A program made the translations under genes and the position numbers. Positions 1 to 6,780 of a DNA stretch of 8,958 bases are shown here, in pieces. The notes below the pieces were generated by a model. The model worked only from the letters and a program-made list of their open reading frames with translations, searched no databases and was not told the DNA's origin. Positions within the stretch are counted from its first letter, which is position 1. Each line of letters opens with the position of its first letter. The DNA is from Acidimicrobiaceae bacterium (lineage in GTDB: Bacteria; Actinomycetota; Acidimicrobiia; Acidimicrobiales; RAAP-2). The DNA lies in contig PLCI01000061.1 in assembly GCA_003135595.1 (NCBI GenBank), positions 1-8,958 on the forward strand. The letters are read 5' to 3'.

Positions 1-305
1 GGCAGGCCGAGCGGCATCGACGCCTGCAGCTGCAGGAGCCCGTCGATGGTCCAGAGGACCCCGAAGGCGAGGCGGAGTACGAGGCGCCCGCGCGGCTCGG
101 AGGCGATGGCACTCGGGGCTGGGGCGCCGTCAACCCGTCCCTGCGCCACTGCCCTTCGATACTGCACGTTTCGCAGGACGTTCCAGGCGAGCGACGCGAC
201 GATGAGCAGGGCGAAGATGGCGAGCAGCTGGTGCGTGACCGCGGTGTAGAACGCGACGACGACGGCGTGCACGGCCGTTGGGGTGCCCGAGCCCATGCCG
301 CTCAT
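1..305 (-). CDS. Conserved membrane protein, N-terminal part (3' end beyond window)
   Basis: About 101 residues are visible, reading leftwards off the window edge. I start it at the ATG at 305 because a GGGAG Shine-Dalgarno lies about 8 bases upstream; a second in-frame ATG at 296 is possible. Residues about 14-40 form a hydrophobic, probably membrane-spanning helix (VVVAFYTAV...LLIVASLAW). It is followed by a polar, Arg-rich stretch and then a second amphipathic or hydrophobic segment ending FGVLWTIDGLLQLQASMP. The phrase 'LRLAFGVLWTIDGLLQLQ' resembles multi-pass actinobacterial membrane proteins of unknown role that I have seen, but I cannot name a family. The gene is divergent from the small membrane protein at 442. 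No function can be assigned. Confidence 0.75.
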   Translation of the reverse strand, partial: MSGMGSGTPTAVHAVVVAFYTAVTHQLLAIFALLIVASLAWNVLRNVQYRRAVAQGRVDGAPAPSAIASEPRGRLVLRLAFGVLWTIDGLLQLQASMPLGL

Positions 306-429
306 GGCGCTCGCTCCCGCGGCGGCTCGCTCACGACACGGTTGACCGGCCTGACGGAGCCATGCGTCACCACGCGCAAGGACCCTACGCGACCGCCGCG
401 CACCTCCGACGCGCGTGCAGGGCCGTCCC

Positions 430-435
430 TAGCAT
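430..435 (+). promoter_or_regulatory. Candidate -10 element for a leaderless transcript
   Basis: TAGCAT fits TANNNT and ends exactly six bases before the GTG start at 442, the spacing expected if transcription begins at the start codon. No Shine-Dalgarno precedes this GTG and no convincing -35 is seen. The same arrangement recurs at three other gene starts in the window. Confidence 0.35.
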
Positions 436-441
436 GCGGGG

Positions 442-780
442 GTGAGCGATGCTCCGAGCCGCGCGCGCCTCTTGCGACTGCACGCGGGCCTCGTGCTCGC
501 GGTGTCGATCTGCGTCAGCGCGTTCGTGATCGAAGTCATCCGCACGATCGACGGCAACGCACTGAGCTGGGCCTACGTCTTCGAGTGGCCCCTTCTGTGC
601 GGCTACTCGGTGTACATGTGGCGCCGCCTGGTCCACGACGAGCGCGGCCTGCGCGCCCGGCCGGTGCCGCCGCGCGCAGCGGACGGCGACGACGACGTGG
701 CGCTCGCTGCCTGGAACCGGTACCTCGCGGACCTGCATGCCTACGAGGCCGCGAGCAAGCGACCGCGCCCGCCGACCTAG
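442..780 (+). CDS. Small two-helix membrane protein, conserved hypothetical
   Basis: This is a 112-residue protein starting at GTG. Residues about 9-33 (LLRLHAGLVLAVSICVSAF...) and about 41-60 (LSWAYVFEWPLLCGYSVYMW) are hydrophobic helices, joined by a short polar loop. A charged cytoplasmic tail ends in an Asn-Arg-Tyr-Leu motif near residue 92. The central FEWP...GYxVYMW phrase resembles a family of short actinobacterial membrane proteins of unknown role (from memory, not searched). There is no signal peptidase site and no catalytic motif. The gene is convergent with nusB and the two stop codons share the palindrome CTAG. The start appears leaderless, with TAGCAT six bases upstream. Confidence 0.82.
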   Translation: MSDAPSRARLLRLHAGLVLAVSICVSAFVIEVIRTIDGNALSWAYVFEWPLLCGYSVYMWRRLVHDERGLRARPVPPRAADGDDDVALAAWNRYLADLHAYEAASKRPRPPT

Positions 781-1220
781 CCGTCCTGCGTGTCGTCGGC
801 CTGCGGCGCCTGGTCCTCGGCGTGCAGCAGCGGCAGCACCGCAGCCAGCACCCCGTTCACGAAGCGCGGTGACGCGTCCGTCGAGTAGGTCTTGGCGAGC
901 TCGACGGCCTCGTCGAGGACGACCGCGTCGGGCGGGGGCTCGGCGCTCAGGACCTCGCCGATCGCGAGGACCATGACGAGCCGGTCGAGGATCGCCATCC
1001 GATCGAGCGGCCACTCCGGCGCCGCGCTGGCGATGACCGACTCCGCCCGCGGCCTCGTCCGCGCCGCCGCCTCGACCAACGTCACGACGAACGGGTCTGG
1101 CGCGACGCTGAGCGAGTCGAGCACGGCCCCGGCCGACACCTCCTTCATCTCCGCCTCGTAGAGGATCTCGAGCGCTCGCTCGCGCGAGAGGTGCCGCGCG
1201 TCGGTCCCGCCTGACGTCAC
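777..1220 (-). CDS. nusB: Transcription antitermination factor NusB
   Basis: NusB (147 residues, typical length) is an all-helical RNA-binding protein that pairs with NusE (ribosomal protein S10) on boxA RNA and promotes antitermination of rRNA operons. Recognisable segments are the N-terminal SRERALEILYEAE helix (residues about 12-24), ILDRLVMVLAIGEVL (about 77-91) and the family hallmark VVLDEAVELAKTYS...SPRFVNGVL (about 100-125). It is the last gene of the aro-efp cluster. The start is GTG at 1220, overlapping the efp TGA as GTGA, so re-initiation by the ribosome finishing efp is likely; a GAGG lies only a few bases upstream. The 3' end overlaps the convergent membrane-protein gene by three bases. 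Confidence 0.95.
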   Translation of the reverse strand: MTSGGTDARHLSRERALEILYEAEMKEVSAGAVLDSLSVAPDPFVVTLVEAAARTRPRAESVIASAAPEWPLDRMAILDRLVMVLAIGEVLSAEPPPDAVVLDEAVELAKTYSTDASPRFVNGVLAAVLPLLHAEDQAPQADDTQDG

Positions 1221-1780
1221 GCCCTCGTCAGGTACTCGCCGCTTCGGGTATCGACCTTGATCACCTCGCCAGGATTGACGAACAGCGGGACCTGCACGAC
1301 GAGGCCCGTCTCGAGCGTCGCGGGCTTGCGCGCGCCCGAGACGCGGTCGCCCTGGACGCCGGGCTCGGTCTCGGTCACCGTGAGCTCGACCGAGGCGGGC
1401 AGGTCGATGCCGACGACGGCGTCGTCGTAGACCTGGACGACGGCGTCGCCGCCCTCGCGGAGGTACTCAGCCGTCGTCCCGAGCGTCGTCCTCGCGACCG
1501 TCATCTGGTCGTAGGTGGCCTGGTCCATGAACACGTAGTCGTCGCCGTCGCGGTACAGGTACTGCATGTCGCGCTTGTCGATGACCGCCTGCTCGAGGCT
1601 CTCCGCCGCGCGGTACGTGCGCTCGAGCACCGCCCCGGTGCGGACGTTGCGGAGCTTCGTGCGGACGAACGCGCCGCCCTTCCCGGGCTTCACGTGCTGG
1701 AACTCGATCACCGTGAACAGGCCCTCGTCGAGCTTGAGGCCCATCCCGTTCTTCAGGTCGTTGCTGGACACCGAGGGCAT
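1217..1780 (-). CDS. efp: Elongation factor P
   Basis: EF-P (187 residues) binds stalled ribosomes between the P and E sites and stimulates peptide-bond formation at polyproline stretches. The N-terminal KOW-like domain (about 1-63) carries the functional loop KPGKGG with Lys34 at the tip. Two OB domains follow, with the C-terminal signature GDRVSGARKPATLETGLVVQ close to the family pattern. I chose ATG at 1780 because MPSVSSNDLKNGM is the usual N-terminus and puts the loop lysine at residue 34. An in-frame GTG at 1807 with GAGGG just upstream would add nine residues. The gene lies 73 bases after aroQ with no Xaa-Pro peptidase gene between, and its TGA overlaps the nusB GTG. The residue after the loop lysine-glycine is Gly, not the Pro common in actinobacteria. 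Confidence 0.96.
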   Translation of the reverse strand: MPSVSSNDLKNGMGLKLDEGLFTVIEFQHVKPGKGGAFVRTKLRNVRTGAVLERTYRAAESLEQAVIDKRDMQYLYRDGDDYVFMDQATYDQMTVARTTLGTTAEYLREGGDAVVQVYDDAVVGIDLPASVELTVTETEPGVQGDRVSGARKPATLETGLVVQVPLFVNPGEVIKVDTRSGEYLTRA

Positions 1781-1853
1781 TGCGGCGACACATCCTTTGT
1801 CTGCCACGGTCCCTCGCAGTCGCGGGGTTCGGCGGTGGCTGCGAGCAGCGATC

Positions 1854-2312
1854 CTACGCGGTCGTGCGCGGCGCCTCCGAGAGGAGCCGAACGATCGCCT
1901 CGACGGCGAGCTCGTAGGAGAGCGGGCCGAACCCGGCGATCGACCCGTCGACGACCGGGGCGATCACCGAGACGTGTCGGAACGGCTCGCGCGCCGCGGG
2001 GTTGGAGAGATGGACCTCGACGACGGGGCACTCGAGCGTCTCGAGCGCGTCGTGCAGCGCGACGGAGGTGTGCGTGAATGCACCAAGGTTTGCAAGCACC
2101 CCCGCGCACCCGGCCTCGCGGCGCTCGATCGCGTCGATGAGCGCTCCCTCGTGGTTCGACTGGACGTGGCGGACCCCCAGGCCGTGGCGGCCGGCCGCGA
2201 GCGTGGTCGCCGCGACGAGCTCGTCGAGTGTCGTGGTCCCGTAGACGTCGGGGTTCCGCGTGCCAAGCGTGGAGAGGTTCGGCCCCGAGAGCACCAGCAG
2301 GTAGTCGCTCAC
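1854..2312 (-). CDS. aroQ: 3-dehydroquinate dehydratase, type II
   Basis: This is the third enzyme of the shikimate pathway, dehydrating 3-dehydroquinate to 3-dehydroshikimate through an enolate mechanism; type II enzymes are small dodecamer-forming flavodoxin-like proteins. The 152 residues match that size. Visible motifs are LVLSGPNLSTLGTRNPDVYG, carrying the catalytic Tyr near residue 24 and the flexible-loop Arg, SNHEGALID, NLGAFTHTSVAL with the catalytic His, and VEVHLSNPAAREPFRH, which binds substrate. I chose GTG at 2312 because it immediately precedes the first beta-strand and forms a GTGA overlap with the aroB stop. Longer upstream reading in this frame is aroB shadow. The gene is fifth in the cluster, after aroB. 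Confidence 0.96.
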   Translation of the reverse strand: MSDYLLVLSGPNLSTLGTRNPDVYGTTTLDELVAATTLAAGRHGLGVRHVQSNHEGALIDAIERREAGCAGVLANLGAFTHTSVALHDALETLECPVVEVHLSNPAAREPFRHVSVIAPVVDGSIAGFGPLSYELAVEAIVRLLSEAPRTTA

Positions 2313-3364
2313 GATCCCGCGCCCATCGCGCGAAGCGTAGCGAGGACGTCGCGCTCCGCCACGTCCTCGACCAGCTCGAAGCCCGCGGGGCCGTCGAGCA
2401 CGAACGCGAGCGAGTGGTGCGCCTTCTTGTCGCTGCGCATTCGCTCGACGAGCGCGCCCGCGCCGCTGCCAGCCGGCAGCCTGCCGTCCAGTCCGAACAC
2501 CTCGAGCACCGCGTCGTGCTGGCGGACCCGGTCCGCGTCGACCCGCTCCAGCCTCGCGGCGAGTCGCGCGGCGAAGGCGAGTCCGATCGCGACGGCCTCG
2601 CCGTGGCGCAGGTCGGTCTCGCTCACCCCCGCGTGGGCGGTCTCGAGGGCGTGGGCGAGCGTGTGTCCGTAGTTGAGGAGCGCGCGCCGGCCCGAGTCGC
2701 GCTCGTCGGACCCGACGTACTCCGCCTTGATTGCGACGCACCGCGCGATCCGCTCGTCGAGCGGCGCGGTCGCGAGCGAGATGGGGTCCCCGCCGGTCAG
2801 CAGCGCGTACTTCGCGATCTCCCCGTTGCCGCACGCCCACTCCCGCGGCGGCAGGGTCGCGAGCACCGCGGTGTCGCAGAGCACGCCGATCGGCTGGTGG
2901 AACGTGCCCACCAGGTTCTTCCCCTCGCGCAGGTTCACACCGTTCTTCCCGCCGATGGCTGCGTCCACCTGTCCGAGCAGGGTCGAGGGCAGCTGGACGA
3001 GCGCGACCCCGCGAAGGTGCACGGAAGCGACGAAGCCCACGACGTCGGTCACGACGCCCCCGCCGAAGCCAACGACGACGTCACGACGCGAGACGCCCTC
3101 GGCCACCAGCTCCGAGCAAAGGCGCTCGACGGTCGCCAGGGACTTCGCTGCCTCGCCCTCCTCGATGACGTGGAGCGAGGCGTCGACCCCGGGGTCGAGT
3201 CCCTCGAGCCAGCCCTCGTCGACGACGCGCTGCTGGGTGACGATGGCTGCGGCCCGGCAGGTCGGGAGCCGAGCAGCGAGAAGTGCTGCCAGCCCGTGTC
3301 GCGCGCCCTCGCCGACGACGACCTCGTAGCGGCCCGACGTGGCGTCGACGACGACGTGCCTCAC
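2309..3364 (-). CDS. aroB: 3-dehydroquinate synthase
   Basis: AroB converts DAHP to 3-dehydroquinate using NAD+ and a divalent metal. The 351 residues are normal for bacterial AroB. Motifs in order: VVGFGGGVVTDVVGFVA (about 97-113, NAD binding), STLLGQVDAAIGGKNGVN (about 127-144), GKNLVGTFHQP, GNGEIAKY with metal ligand Glu182, NYGHTLAHALE with His234, and RHGEAVAIG with His254. Glu182 and the two histidines align with the known metal ligands. MRSDKKAHHSLAFVL is the usual C-terminal lysine motif. It starts at GTG 3364, overlapping the aroK TGA as GTGA, and its own TGA overlaps the aroQ GTG. I see nothing missing from the active site. An N-terminal-domain/C-terminal-domain fusion with aroK, known in some relatives, is not present here. 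Confidence 0.97.
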   Translation of the reverse strand: MRHVVVDATSGRYEVVVGEGARHGLAALLAARLPTCRAAAIVTQQRVVDEGWLEGLDPGVDASLHVIEEGEAAKSLATVERLCSELVAEGVSRRDVVVGFGGGVVTDVVGFVASVHLRGVALVQLPSTLLGQVDAAIGGKNGVNLREGKNLVGTFHQPIGVLCDTAVLATLPPREWACGNGEIAKYALLTGGDPISLATAPLDERIARCVAIKAEYVGSDERDSGRRALLNYGHTLAHALETAHAGVSETDLRHGEAVAIGLAFAARLAARLERVDADRVRQHDAVLEVFGLDGRLPAGSGAGALVERMRSDKKAHHSLAFVLDGPAGFELVEDVAERDVLATLRAMGAGS

Positions 3365-3867
3365 GCGGGCACCGCGACCGCAAGGAGTGCCGCGACGACG
3401 TCTTGGACCGGCGCCGAGGCGTCGACCACGGCGTCGGCCACCTCGGCATACAGCTCGGCGCGCCGCTCAATCAGGCGGGTGAACCGCTCCACAGTGGGCG
3501 ACTCGAGCAGCGGCCGGTCGCCGCCGCGCAGCCGGGCAACAAGCACCTCGGGTGGCGCGGTCAGCTGGACGACGAGCGGCGCGCTCGCAAGCAGCGCCCG
3601 GGACGACTCGGTCTCGACAGCGCCGCCACCCGTCGCGACGACGCCCGCTGCCCGATCCGAGAGCGCGGCCGCGAGCGCGCTCGCCTCGGCGGCGCGGAAC
3701 ACCGCCTCGCCCTTGTTGCGCAGCAGCGAGGCGCACGACTCGCCGGCCATGGCGGCGATCAGGTCGTCGACGTCGCTGAACGCCACGTCGAGGGCGGTGG
3801 CGAGGGCCTGCCCGACCGTCGACTTGCCGACGCCCGGCAAGCCAACGAGCACGACGCGGGCGGTCAC
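3361..3867 (-). CDS. aroK: Shikimate kinase
   Basis: This kinase phosphorylates shikimate at the 3-hydroxyl using ATP. The 168 residues form a standard single-domain P-loop NMP-kinase fold. The Walker A is GLPGVGKST (residues 9-17). DVDD (32-35) provides the shikimate and Mg contacts, and RNKGEAVFRAAE includes the shikimate-binding Arg58. The TGGGAV glycines are at 80-82, DRPLL carries the lid Arg at 118, and ERRAELY carries Arg136; these match the Mycobacterium enzyme numbering closely. It starts at GTG 3867 within a GTGA overlap with the aroC stop and ends in a GTGA overlap with aroB, so translation of the three genes is likely coupled. Confidence 0.97.
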   Translation of the reverse strand: MTARVVLVGLPGVGKSTVGQALATALDVAFSDVDDLIAAMAGESCASLLRNKGEAVFRAAEASALAAALSDRAAGVVATGGGAVETESSRALLASAPLVVQLTAPPEVLVARLRGGDRPLLESPTVERFTRLIERRAELYAEVADAVVDASAPVQDVVAALLAVAVPA

Positions 3868-5057
3868 GACTGCGCGTCGACCAGGTGCCCGACGAGCGCC
3901 GCGTCCGCGAGGAAGCCGTCCATGTTCCTGCGGAGCTCTCGGACCGAGTCGCCGCCGAACTTCCGAAGGGCCTCGGACGCGAGGACCAGCGCCACCATCG
4001 ACTCGGCGACCACGCCCATCGCGGGCACCGCCGTGACGTCCGTGCGCTCCTTGAACGACGTCGAGGCATCGCCGGTCGAGAGGTCCACCGTGGCGAGCAC
4101 GGGTCGGCTCAGCGTCGAGAGCGGCTTCATCGTGGCGCGCACGACGACCAGCGAGCCCGTCGTGATGCCGCCCTCGAGGCCGCCGGCGAGCGCAGTGGCG
4201 CGGCGGAACCCCCCAGCGCTCGTCGCGTCGGCATCGAGCTCGATCGAGTCGTGCGCTTCGCTGCCGCGTCCCCGTGCCTGCTGCGTCGCCGAGCCGATCT
4301 CGACGCCCTTCACCGCCTGGATGCTCATGACAGCCTGGGCGAGCAGTCCGTCAAGCTTGCGATCCCAGTGCACGTGGCTGCCGAGACCGACCGGGACGTC
4401 GTAGGCGAGCACCTCGGCGACGCCCCCGAGCGAGTCGCCATCGGCTGCAGCAGCCTTTATCGCCGCGACCATCGCCGCAGTGGTCGCCGCGTCCGCGCAG
4501 CGCACCTCGTCGCCGTCGATCGCGCCGAGGTCGGCCGGCCCGGGCCGCACCGAGGCGGGGACCTCCACGCCGCCGAGCGCGACGGTGTGGCTCAGCACGC
4601 TCGCGCCCAGCTCGCTCAGAATCGACTTCGCGACGGTCCCGGCCGCGACACGCGCGGCCGTCTCGCGCGCGCTCGCGCGCTCGAGCACGTCGCGAGCGTC
4701 GTTGAGGGCGTACTTCTGCATGCCCGCGAGGTCGGCGTGCCCGGGCCTCGGGGCGGTCAGCGGCCGCTCGGCGTGCCCGGGGTCCGGCGACATCTCCTCG
4801 CGCCACTTCTCCCACTCAGTGTTGGCGATCTCGATCGCGATGGGAGACCCCAGCGTTTTTCCGTGCCGCACGCCCGCGAGCAGGGTGACCTCGTCGCGCT
4901 CGAATCGCATCCGTGGGCCACGCCCGAAGCCGAGTCGCCGCCTGGCGAGCTCGTCGGCAACCTGCTCGGTCGTGATCGACAGCCCGGACGGCGCACCCTC
5001 GACGATGACGACGAGGCCCTTGCCGTGACTCTCGCCCGCTGTCAGGAACCTCAGCAC
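3864..5057 (-). CDS. aroC: Chorismate synthase
   Basis: AroC removes phosphate from EPSP (1,4-trans elimination) to give chorismate, using reduced FMN. The 397 residues match the family. Motifs: LRFLTAGESHG with catalytic His11, GFGRGPRM (about 43-50), ANTEWEKW, APRPGHADLAG with the second catalytic His at about 107, RDVLERASARETAARVAAG, GSEAHD, GGLEGGITTG, and near the C-terminus TDVTAVPAMGVVAESMVA. I start at GTG 5057 because the conserved N-terminus begins MLRFLTAGESHG and a GAGG lies five bases upstream. The longer frame from 5105 would overlap the preceding gene and add 16 residues unlike the family. The gene follows the NifU-like gene by 19 bases. Confidence 0.97.
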   Translation of the reverse strand: MLRFLTAGESHGKGLVVIVEGAPSGLSITTEQVADELARRRLGFGRGPRMRFERDEVTLLAGVRHGKTLGSPIAIEIANTEWEKWREEMSPDPGHAERPLTAPRPGHADLAGMQKYALNDARDVLERASARETAARVAAGTVAKSILSELGASVLSHTVALGGVEVPASVRPGPADLGAIDGDEVRCADAATTAAMVAAIKAAAADGDSLGGVAEVLAYDVPVGLGSHVHWDRKLDGLLAQAVMSIQAVKGVEIGSATQQARGRGSEAHDSIELDADATSAGGFRRATALAGGLEGGITTGSLVVVRATMKPLSTLSRPVLATVDLSTGDASTSFKERTDVTAVPAMGVVAESMVALVLASEALRKFGGDSVRELRRNMDGFLADAALVGHLVDAQS

Positions 5058-5076
5058 GCCGGCCTCGGACGGCGGC

Positions 5077-5712
5077 TTAGCGGGCGTAGTAAGGCGTGGC
5101 CCCACTCGCGTGATCGGTGACGTCCACCACGCCGGTCAGCTCGGGGATCTCCTCTTTGAGCGACACCTCGATCCCGTTCGCGAGGGTCGCACGGCTCATG
5201 GCGCACCCCTGGCACCCGCCCGAGAGCGCCAGGTAGGCGACCATCTCGGACTCGTCGAGCGCCACGAGGTCGGCGCGGCCGCCGTGGCTCGCGATCGCGG
5301 GGTTGATCTCGGTCTCGAGCACCTGGACGACGCGCTGGGCGGTCGGCGACTCGATGCCCGCCGCCAGCACCGCCTCGGGCACGCCCGGGGCACGCTCGGC
5401 GAGCGAAGGGTTGTTCGGGTTCACGAGCACCAGGCCGCCGTCTTCGATCTCGAGGTGCGCACCCCGGAGGCGGTCGACGGACTCGGCCGGGATCGCGACG
5501 GTGAGCCCCGAGGACGCGTCGGTCGAGGCGCCGGCTGGGAGCTCGGCGATCGGCTGGAAGTACAGGTCGTAGTCGTAGCCGCTGGCGTTCACGCCACGGA
5601 CCTCGACGACAAGCGCGAGCGCGTCGGCGTCGGGCTCCGCGTTGAGCGCGGCGGCCACGGTCTCGCGCGCCTCATCCGACAGGGTGAGCACTGCTACAGA
5701 GGTCGTGGTCAT
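5077..5712 (-). CDS. NifU-domain Fe-S carrier with degenerate A-type N-terminal domain (NfuA-like)
   Basis: A 211-residue protein with two parts. Residues about 8-102 resemble the A-type (HesB/IscA) fold (VEVRGVNASGYDYDLYF; later GGLVLVNPNNPS) but lack the cysteines that hold the cluster. Residues about 122-200 are a NifU C-terminal domain with SGGCQGCAMSRATL, Cys167 and Cys170 forming the CxxC that binds a cluster between two subunits. This is the architecture of Escherichia coli NfuA, which delivers [4Fe-4S] clusters to target proteins, so I infer a cluster carrier. The start is ATG 5712, where the conserved sequence begins; there is no Shine-Dalgarno, but TACACT ends six bases upstream, suggesting a leaderless mRNA. 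It is the first gene of the aro-efp-nusB cluster. Confidence 0.9.
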   Translation of the reverse strand: MTTTSVAVLTLSDEARETVAAALNAEPDADALALVVEVRGVNASGYDYDLYFQPIAELPAGASTDASSGLTVAIPAESVDRLRGAHLEIEDGGLVLVNPNNPSLAERAPGVPEAVLAAGIESPTAQRVVQVLETEINPAIASHGGRADLVALDESEMVAYLALSGGCQGCAMSRATLANGIEVSLKEEIPELTGVVDVTDHASGATPYYAR

Positions 5713-5718
5713 GGCGCC

Positions 5719-5724
5719 AGTGTA
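5719..5724 (-). promoter_or_regulatory. Candidate -10 element for the Fe-S/aro/efp/nusB cluster
   Basis: On the minus strand this reads TACACT (TANNNT), followed by six bases (GGCGCC) and the ATG at 5712. That spacing would start transcription at or next to the start codon. There is no ribosome binding site. Possible -35 matches upstream (such as TCGACA) are at poor spacing. The site lies in the 55-bp gap shared with the divergent cysteine-rich gene. Confidence 0.45.
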
Positions 5725-5754
5725 CGGGTACGGGACCACGCCGGTGTCGACGAG

Positions 5755-5760
5755 TAGGTT
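5755..5760 (+). promoter_or_regulatory. Candidate -10 element for the cysteine-rich protein gene
   Basis: TAGGTT ends seven bases before the ATG at 5768, again compatible with a leaderless transcript. No clear -35 is visible. The two divergent -10 candidates in this gap are about 30 bases apart, so the opposing polymerases would compete. Confidence 0.35.
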
Positions 5761-5767
5761 CGCGCCG

Positions 5768-6520
5768 ATGGCAAAGGTGCCTCGCGAGACCCACGAGTGG
5801 GTGAGCTTCGACGACCCCGACGAGCGCCGGACGTGGCTCTTCGACGTGACGTTCCTCACGAGCAACTGGCAGTGCATCTTCGGGGCGGGCTGCCAAGGGG
5901 TGCTCACGGGCCCCGCCGAGGACCTCGTCCAGGGCTGCTGCAGCTACGGCGCGCACTTCACGGACAAAGAGGACGCCAAGCGCGTCGAGCGGGCGGCCAA
6001 GACGCTGACCAAGGACCAGTGGCAGTTCAAGTCGCGGGGCGCGGCCGGCGTGGTGCGCACGACCAAGGGCGGCGAGGCGATGACCAAGCTCGTGAAGGGC
6101 GCGTGCATCTTCCTCAACCGGCCGGGCTTCGAGCGCGGACCGGGGTGCGCGCTGCACGTCGCCGCACTCGACCGAGGCCAGAGCTACATCGACCTCAAGC
6201 CCGACGTCTGCTGGCAGCTGCCGCTGCGCCGTGACGACGAGGTGCTCGAGGACGGCCACGTGCTCACGAGGGTGACCCAATGGGAGCGGCGCAACTGGGG
6301 CGCGGGCGGGGACGACTTCCACTGGTGGTGCACCGAGGCGCCCGAGGCGTTCACGGGCGCGAGCCGCGTCGTCGACTCGATGCGCGACGAGCTCTGCGCG
6401 ATGTGCGGCCAGAAGGTCTACAAGCGGCTCACCGCGTACCTCGACGACCTCGCGGCGCGCGCTCCCGGGGTGACCTCGCTCCCCCACCCCGTCGCGCGGC
6501 GAGGCGGCACCAAGCGCTGA
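5768..6520 (+). CDS. Cysteine-rich conserved protein, possibly metal-binding (distant DUF3109/YkgJ-like pattern)
   Basis: The product is 250 residues, soluble, with no signal peptide. Ten cysteines lie at 36, 42, 57, 58, 113, 127, 148, 188, 210 and 213. The arrangement CIFGAGCQG...QGCCSYGAHF...GACIFLNRPG...GCALHVAAL...KPDVCWQLPLR recalls the CC, C-F-L-N, GCxxH and KPxxC blocks of the YkgJ/DUF3109 group of putative Fe-S or zinc proteins. I recognise the whole as a conserved actinobacterial hypothetical, but no activity is known to me. I chose ATG 5768 because conservation-like sequence begins there; GTG 5744 in frame would add eight residues. It is divergent from the Fe-S carrier gene and its TGA abuts the TGA of the convergent zinc-finger-like gene. 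Confidence 0.87.
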   Translation: MAKVPRETHEWVSFDDPDERRTWLFDVTFLTSNWQCIFGAGCQGVLTGPAEDLVQGCCSYGAHFTDKEDAKRVERAAKTLTKDQWQFKSRGAAGVVRTTKGGEAMTKLVKGACIFLNRPGFERGPGCALHVAALDRGQSYIDLKPDVCWQLPLRRDDEVLEDGHVLTRVTQWERRNWGAGGDDFHWWCTEAPEAFTGASRVVDSMRDELCAMCGQKVYKRLTAYLDDLAARAPGVTSLPHPVARRGGTKR

Positions 6521-6724
6521 TCACTCCTCGGTGTCGCGCTCCTCGCCGTCGGGCACGGCGACGCCGCCCATGATCTGCTCGTAGCGGTCCTCTTCGGCGC
6601 GGCACCACTCGGCGTGCACGTCCTCGGGCTCCGCCCCGCACTCTGGACACGACCGCTGCACGGTCGTCGACGTGCGCTTCAACTCCCGGGCCTCGACGAA
6701 CCTCCGATGACGACCCTTCTTCAC
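6521..6724 (-). CDS. Small C2HC zinc-finger-like protein
   Basis: This is a 67-residue protein. A strongly basic N-terminus (MKKGRHRRFVEARELKR) precedes CPECGAEPEDVHAEWC, with Cys26, Cys29, His37 and Cys41 in a Cx2C-x7-H-x3-C pattern able to hold one zinc. The C-terminal third is acidic. The basic head followed by a zinc motif suggests nucleic-acid or ribosome contact, but that is inference and I know no function. The start is GTG 6724 with an excellent GAGGAG Shine-Dalgarno five bases upstream. The gene ends exactly against the convergent cysteine-rich gene (TGATCA, both stops, no gap). A candidate -10 (TAAACT) lies about 80 bases upstream, implying a structured 5' leader. Confidence 0.82.
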   Translation of the reverse strand: MKKGRHRRFVEARELKRTSTTVQRSCPECGAEPEDVHAEWCRAEEDRYEQIMGGVAVPDGEERDTEE

Positions 6725-6780
6725 AACTACTCCTCGCTGCCGACGCCACCTCGGTCAGGGACCGGGTCGGCTGACGGACC

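Noticed and set aside
46..249. A 67-residue plus-strand frame at the left edge
   Set aside because: It lies opposite the membrane protein, whose frame gives hydrophobic helices and has a good ribosome binding site.
1854..2840. A 328-residue minus-strand reading frame covering aroQ plus 176 upstream residues
   Set aside because: The upstream part overlaps aroB in another frame and is an Arg/Ala/Gly-rich shadow; the AroQ homology begins exactly at the GTG at 2312.
2228..4036. A 602-residue plus-strand open frame opposite aroB and aroK
   Set aside because: Composition is Arg/Ser/Ala/Asp-rich with no domain, and the opposite strand carries clear AroB and AroK motifs throughout. Long antisense frames are expected at this GC content.
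3361..5057. Possible aroK-aroB fusion or frameshift because the genes overlap
   Set aside because: Each gene has its own complete motif set, stop and GTG start; the overlaps are ordinary GTGA junctions.
3885..5120. A 411-residue plus-strand open frame opposite aroC
   Set aside because: It is His/Arg/Gly-rich with no recognisable fold, and mirrors chorismate synthase codon by codon.
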